A DNA stretch of 62,879 bases from Clostridia bacterium (GTDB lineage: Bacteria; Bacillota_A; Clostridia; Christensenellales; Aristaeellaceae). Within the stretch, counting starts at the first letter, position 1, and each line of letters begins with the position of its first letter. Location of the stretch: positions 1 through 62,879 of the forward strand of contig BNUH01000008.1 of assembly GCA_025997215.1 (NCBI GenBank), read 5' to 3'. Made by a program: the position numbers and the translations under genes. Under the pieces are notes generated by a model. It made no database searches. It saw nothing but the letters and a program-made list of their open reading frames with translations, and had not been told where the DNA came from. Positions 53,690-62,879 of the stretch are shown here, piece by piece.

Positions 53690-53951
53690 TTTTCCCTGCG
53701 GGGGTTTGGTTCGTCCTCTGCGGAGGGCTTGCCCTCACTGCGGTGAGGGACTTGTTACTTTTCCCGTCCGTGGGAAAAGTAACCAAAAGGACGGCCAAAG
53801 AGGGAGGGCACTGTGCCCTCCCTCTCTGGACTCTCCCTCCTCAATGTTGACTCCGCTCATTGGTCTATGACCAACGTTCAATTGAGTTACAGGCACTGCC
53901 TTGTAAGATTCTTGCGGCTTCGCGGCGAGGTAGTCGCATTGGCGAGGCTGG
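53690..53951 (+). repeat. Long structured repeat (family 2), copy A
   Basis: The unit starts TGCGGGGGTTTGGTTCGTCC and carries successive stem-loops: GAGGGC/GCCCTC, CCCTCAC-TGCG-GTGAGGG (53732-53749), a 12-bp stem GTTACTTTTCCC/GGGAAAAGTAAC (53754-53783) and a 25-bp palindrome at 53800-53824. A less structured tail, with GCTCATTGGTCTATGACCAA, runs to about 53951. Copy B lies inverted at 54095-54845 and copy C at 62744. Confidence 0.85.
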
Positions 53952-53991
53952 TCATTATCATTATGCAATCATAATATCAGCCAACTACTAT

Positions 53992-54102
53992 CTCCGGATC
54001 ATCTAAGCACGCACGTAAACAATACGTAATTATAACAGCCTCCCGCCATCAGCTCTAGATCATCGAGGCCAGTATGTAAACAATATGATAACAGCAAGCC
54101 TC
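53992..54102. repeat. Two imperfect tandem units of about 50 bp
   Basis: CTCCGGATCATCTAAGCACG... (53992-54042) and CTCTAGATCATCGAGGCCAG... (54053-54102) share GATCATC, GTAAACAATA and ATAACAGC in the same order. They fill the centre between the inverted family-2 arms. There are only two units and no CRISPR-like spacer pattern. Confidence 0.5.
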
Positions 54103-54237
54103 GCCAATGAGACTACCTCGCCGCGAATCCATGAAAACCCAGCAATGCTGTGCATGTAGATTAATTGAAAGTTGGTCATAGACCAATGAGCGGAGACGAC
54201 ATTGAGGAGGGAGAGTCCAGAGAGGGAGGGCACAGTG

Positions 54238-54715
54238 CAATGTCATTAAGTTAAGAAGTAAGGTTGTAGCAATGAACTACCCTGCCGCTACTACGGCAAC
54301 TATCAAAAGAAGGAATTGTGGGTTGGATCGGTGCCTAATCACTGTAAATATCGACTTTCAACCCAATTCTCCTCCCGTTAGAGCTCCCCTTACCTCACGA
54401 AATTGGATGCGAGGAGAGAGAAGAGAGATTTTGAGGTGAAAACCGTCAAAGAGCATGCATGAAACTTCAAATTCAACGGTTTAACGTTGAGTAACCCTCT
54501 TCTATACCAGTAGATACGAGTCAAGTGATTGCTTCGGCAACCATAGATACCAGCATTATGCACATAAATCTCGGATATGTTTTGTGCATAACGCTGGTAT
54601 AGCTGCTGAAAAATGCCACCGAATTTCGTGAGGTAAGGGGAGCCGTTAGAGGGGTGGTGCCGCTGCGATGAGAGTAGTGCCTGCTACACCTTTTCTGCTT
54701 AACTTAATGACATTG
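54238..54715. mobile_element. 478-bp non-autonomous element with 18-bp perfect TIRs (IS4/IS231-like ends)
   Basis: CAATGTCATTAAGTTAAG (54238-54255) is exactly mirrored by CTTAACTTAATGACATTG (54698-54715). The flanks repeat GGGCACAGTG on both sides, a 10-bp target duplication made from the family-2 palindrome. There is no transposase frame inside. TIRs ending in TTAAG with 10-12 bp duplications are typical of IS4-family (IS231-like) elements, so this is probably a MITE or mobile cassette of that family. A second element is nested inside it. Confidence 0.85.
54384..54642. mobile_element. Nested 259-bp MITE with 21-bp perfect TIRs and 9-bp target duplication
   Basis: The left end CTCCCCTTACCTCACGAAAT (54384-54403, plus T) is mirrored perfectly at 54622-54642. 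CCGTTAGAG flanks both sides (54375-54383 and 54643-54651), a 9-bp duplication. An inner near-perfect hairpin joins ATACCAGCATTATGCACA (54547-54564) to its inverse at 54583-54600. No coding capacity is seen. It differs in TIR and duplication length from the host element, so it is a separate family. Confidence 0.85.
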
Positions 54716-54913
54716 GGGCACAGTGCCCTCCCTCTCTGGCCGTCCTTTTGGTTACTTTTCCCACGGACGGGAAAAGTAACAAGTCCCCAACCGCAGTTGG
54801 GGCAATCCCCTCCGCAGAGGACGAACCAAACCCCCGCAGACGACGTGGTCTGCACCTCGAAGCAGCCTGAATTTGGTATGATTTTGGAAGCAACAAAAAT
54901 ATACCGCCGCATA

Positions 54914-54942
54914 TTGACAAGCATGCCCAAGTATGATATACT
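54914..54942 (+). promoter_or_regulatory. Promoter of rpoB
   Basis: TTGACA (54914-54919), 17-bp spacer, TATACT (54937-54942). It leaves a leader of about 240 bases before rpoB with no convincing gene in it. Confidence 0.8.
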
Positions 54943-55191
54943 TTAATCTTGCACCCGTTTGAGGATTTTTATGCCCAAATGGAGGCTCGCGGTTGCGTGT
55001 TTTACGCTGGCGCGCGTCGATTCGTAATCATACGACATTATTCTACACCAGTTCGCGCTGCTTGGCAATGGGGGAAGGGGGATTTCCTGGCAGTACGGAC
55101 GCGATTTTATGTCTTTACGCAAACGATTTCGGGACGGTTCTGTTAAGTTTGTGTGAATCTTTCGGGTTCAAGTGGAAAGGGGGGGGTTGCC

Positions 55192-58959
<3,768 letters not shown>

Positions 58960-58990
58960 CGATTATCGGCAAAAAGAAGGTCCAGGGGGA

Positions 58991-59061
58991 GCGTCGCATC
59001 CGCTCCTTTGGGCAGGGGACTCACGTCCCCCTCCCAACCTCCCCCGGGCTTGGTTACGGGG
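58991..59061 (+). repeat. GC-rich structured repeat (family 3), second copy
   Basis: It begins GCGTCGCATCCGCTCCTTTG like the copy at 41376, followed by GGGGACTCACGTCCCC and CTCCCAACCTCCCCCGGG. It lies between rpoB and the family-1 copy. Confidence 0.75.
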
Positions 59062-59094
59062 AAACGGTAAATCCATTTAGCGGTAAAAAGAAGG

Positions 59095-59172
59095 GTCCAG
59101 GGCTGTGCCCTGGTCAGGGGTACAGGGGGCTGAAAGCCCCCTGTTGGAGGTCCGGGGGCGAAGCCCCCGAAA
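59095..59172 (-). repeat. Three-hairpin intergenic repeat (family 1), copy 4, between rpoB and rpoC
   Basis: On the plus strand it reads as the inverse complement of copies 1-3: CCAGGGCTGTGCCCTGG, AGGGGGCTGAAAGCCCCCT and GGGGGCGAAGCCCCC, ending 2 bp before the AAGGAGG of rpoC. A GGTAAA block precedes it, equivalent to the TTTACC tail. Confidence 0.87.
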
Positions 59173-59188
59173 TAAGGAGGCACGGCCA

Positions 59189-62728
<3,540 letters not shown>

Positions 62729-62743
62729 GGGGTAGGGTTCCCA

Positions 62744-62879
62744 GCGGGGGTTGGTTCGTCCTCTGCGGAGGGGATTGCCCCAACTGCGGTTGGGGACTTG
62801 TTACTTTTCCCGTCCGTGGGAAAAGTAACCAAAAGGACGGCCAAAGAGGGAGGGCACTGTGCCCTCCCTCTCTGGACTC
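62744..62879 (+). repeat. Long structured repeat (family 2), copy C, continuing past the window edge
   Basis: It starts GCGGGGGTTGGTTCGTCCTC and has the CCCCAAC-TGCG-GTTGGGG hairpin (62778-62795), the GTTACTTTTCCC stem and the AGGGAGGGCACTGTGCCCTC palindrome. It lies 16 bp after the rpoC stop and is cut by the end of the window. Confidence 0.85.

Larger units (their letters stand above)
54095..54845 (-). repeat. Long structured repeat (family 2), copy B, inverted and split by a MITE
   Basis: Segments 54095-54237 and 54716-54845 together are the inverse complement of copy A. The distal part aligns with 53809-53951 at roughly 85% identity, and the proximal part holds the same hairpins, with CCCCAAC-TGCG-GTTGGGG in place of CCCTCAC-TGCG-GTGAGGG. 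A 478-bp element has inserted at 54238-54715. Confidence 0.8.

Noticed and set aside
53992..54102. CRISPR-like array
   Set aside because: Only two imperfect tandem units without regular spacers, and no cas genes in the window.
54949..55146. 65-codon open frame in the rpoB leader
   Set aside because: No ribosome site, no family resemblance and an unlikely composition; the region is better described as an untranslated leader.

Overview
The window looks like a chromosome segment of a Clostridia-like Firmicute. The supporting signs are moderate-to-high GC, frequent GTG and TTG starts behind strong AGGAGG sites, a TPP-riboswitch-controlled ThiT gene, a lepA-hemW pair, and solute-binding proteins with Sec signal peptides. 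The three binding proteins lack a lipobox, a trait I associate with Christensenellales-like gut lineages. That placement is inference; no 16S gene is present.

Layout. 1-1300: the end of an IS256-type element has cut a fibronectin-III-repeat gene, followed by a 143-bp MITE. 1345-3141: glutathione peroxidase, a hexapeptide acyltransferase and a flavodoxin-like protein. 3157-10712: a TetR regulator, a heterodimeric ABC exporter and an ABC-2 exporter with two ATPases. 11157-14820: an FAD oxidoreductase, an AraD-like epimerase and a YfbR-like nucleotidase, then TPP riboswitch-thiT. 14938-21134 (minus strand): an F1Fo ATP synthase operon. It has no free delta subunit; the C-terminal domain of delta is fused to the N-terminus of alpha. 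21274-27970: an Fbp-type ABC operon and, divergently, a polar-amino-acid-type ABC operon. 28341-30747: an ECF sigma factor with a membrane-anchored partner, then a secreted protein.

30817-41129 is the most unusual part: a divergent nitrogenase-like (NFL) locus. Minus strand: DUF2292 small protein, NifH-like, NifX-like, NifB-like. Plus strand: NifK-like, NifD-like, cysteine synthase, a NifX domain in frame with an ABC permease, an ABC ATPase and a SsuA/NMT1-type binding protein. The two arms have strong divergent promoters around a palindrome, and the plus arm has a structured leader ending in an intrinsic terminator. NifD keeps the cofactor Cys but lacks the FeMo-co His and carries an extra Cys-rich N-terminus. 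The context (DUF2292, CysK, sulfonate-type ABC) points to reductive sulfur scavenging, comparable to but different in content from methylthio-alkane reductase, rather than N2 fixation.

41299-62879: two Met tRNAs, a TIM-barrel isomerase, lepA-hemW, a MazG-like protein and a HAD phosphatase, a SNF2 helicase, typA and prfC, a 1.6-kb non-coding repeat region with nested MITEs, then rpoB and rpoC. At least three families of GC-rich structured repeats lie between genes, including inside the atp and rpo operons.
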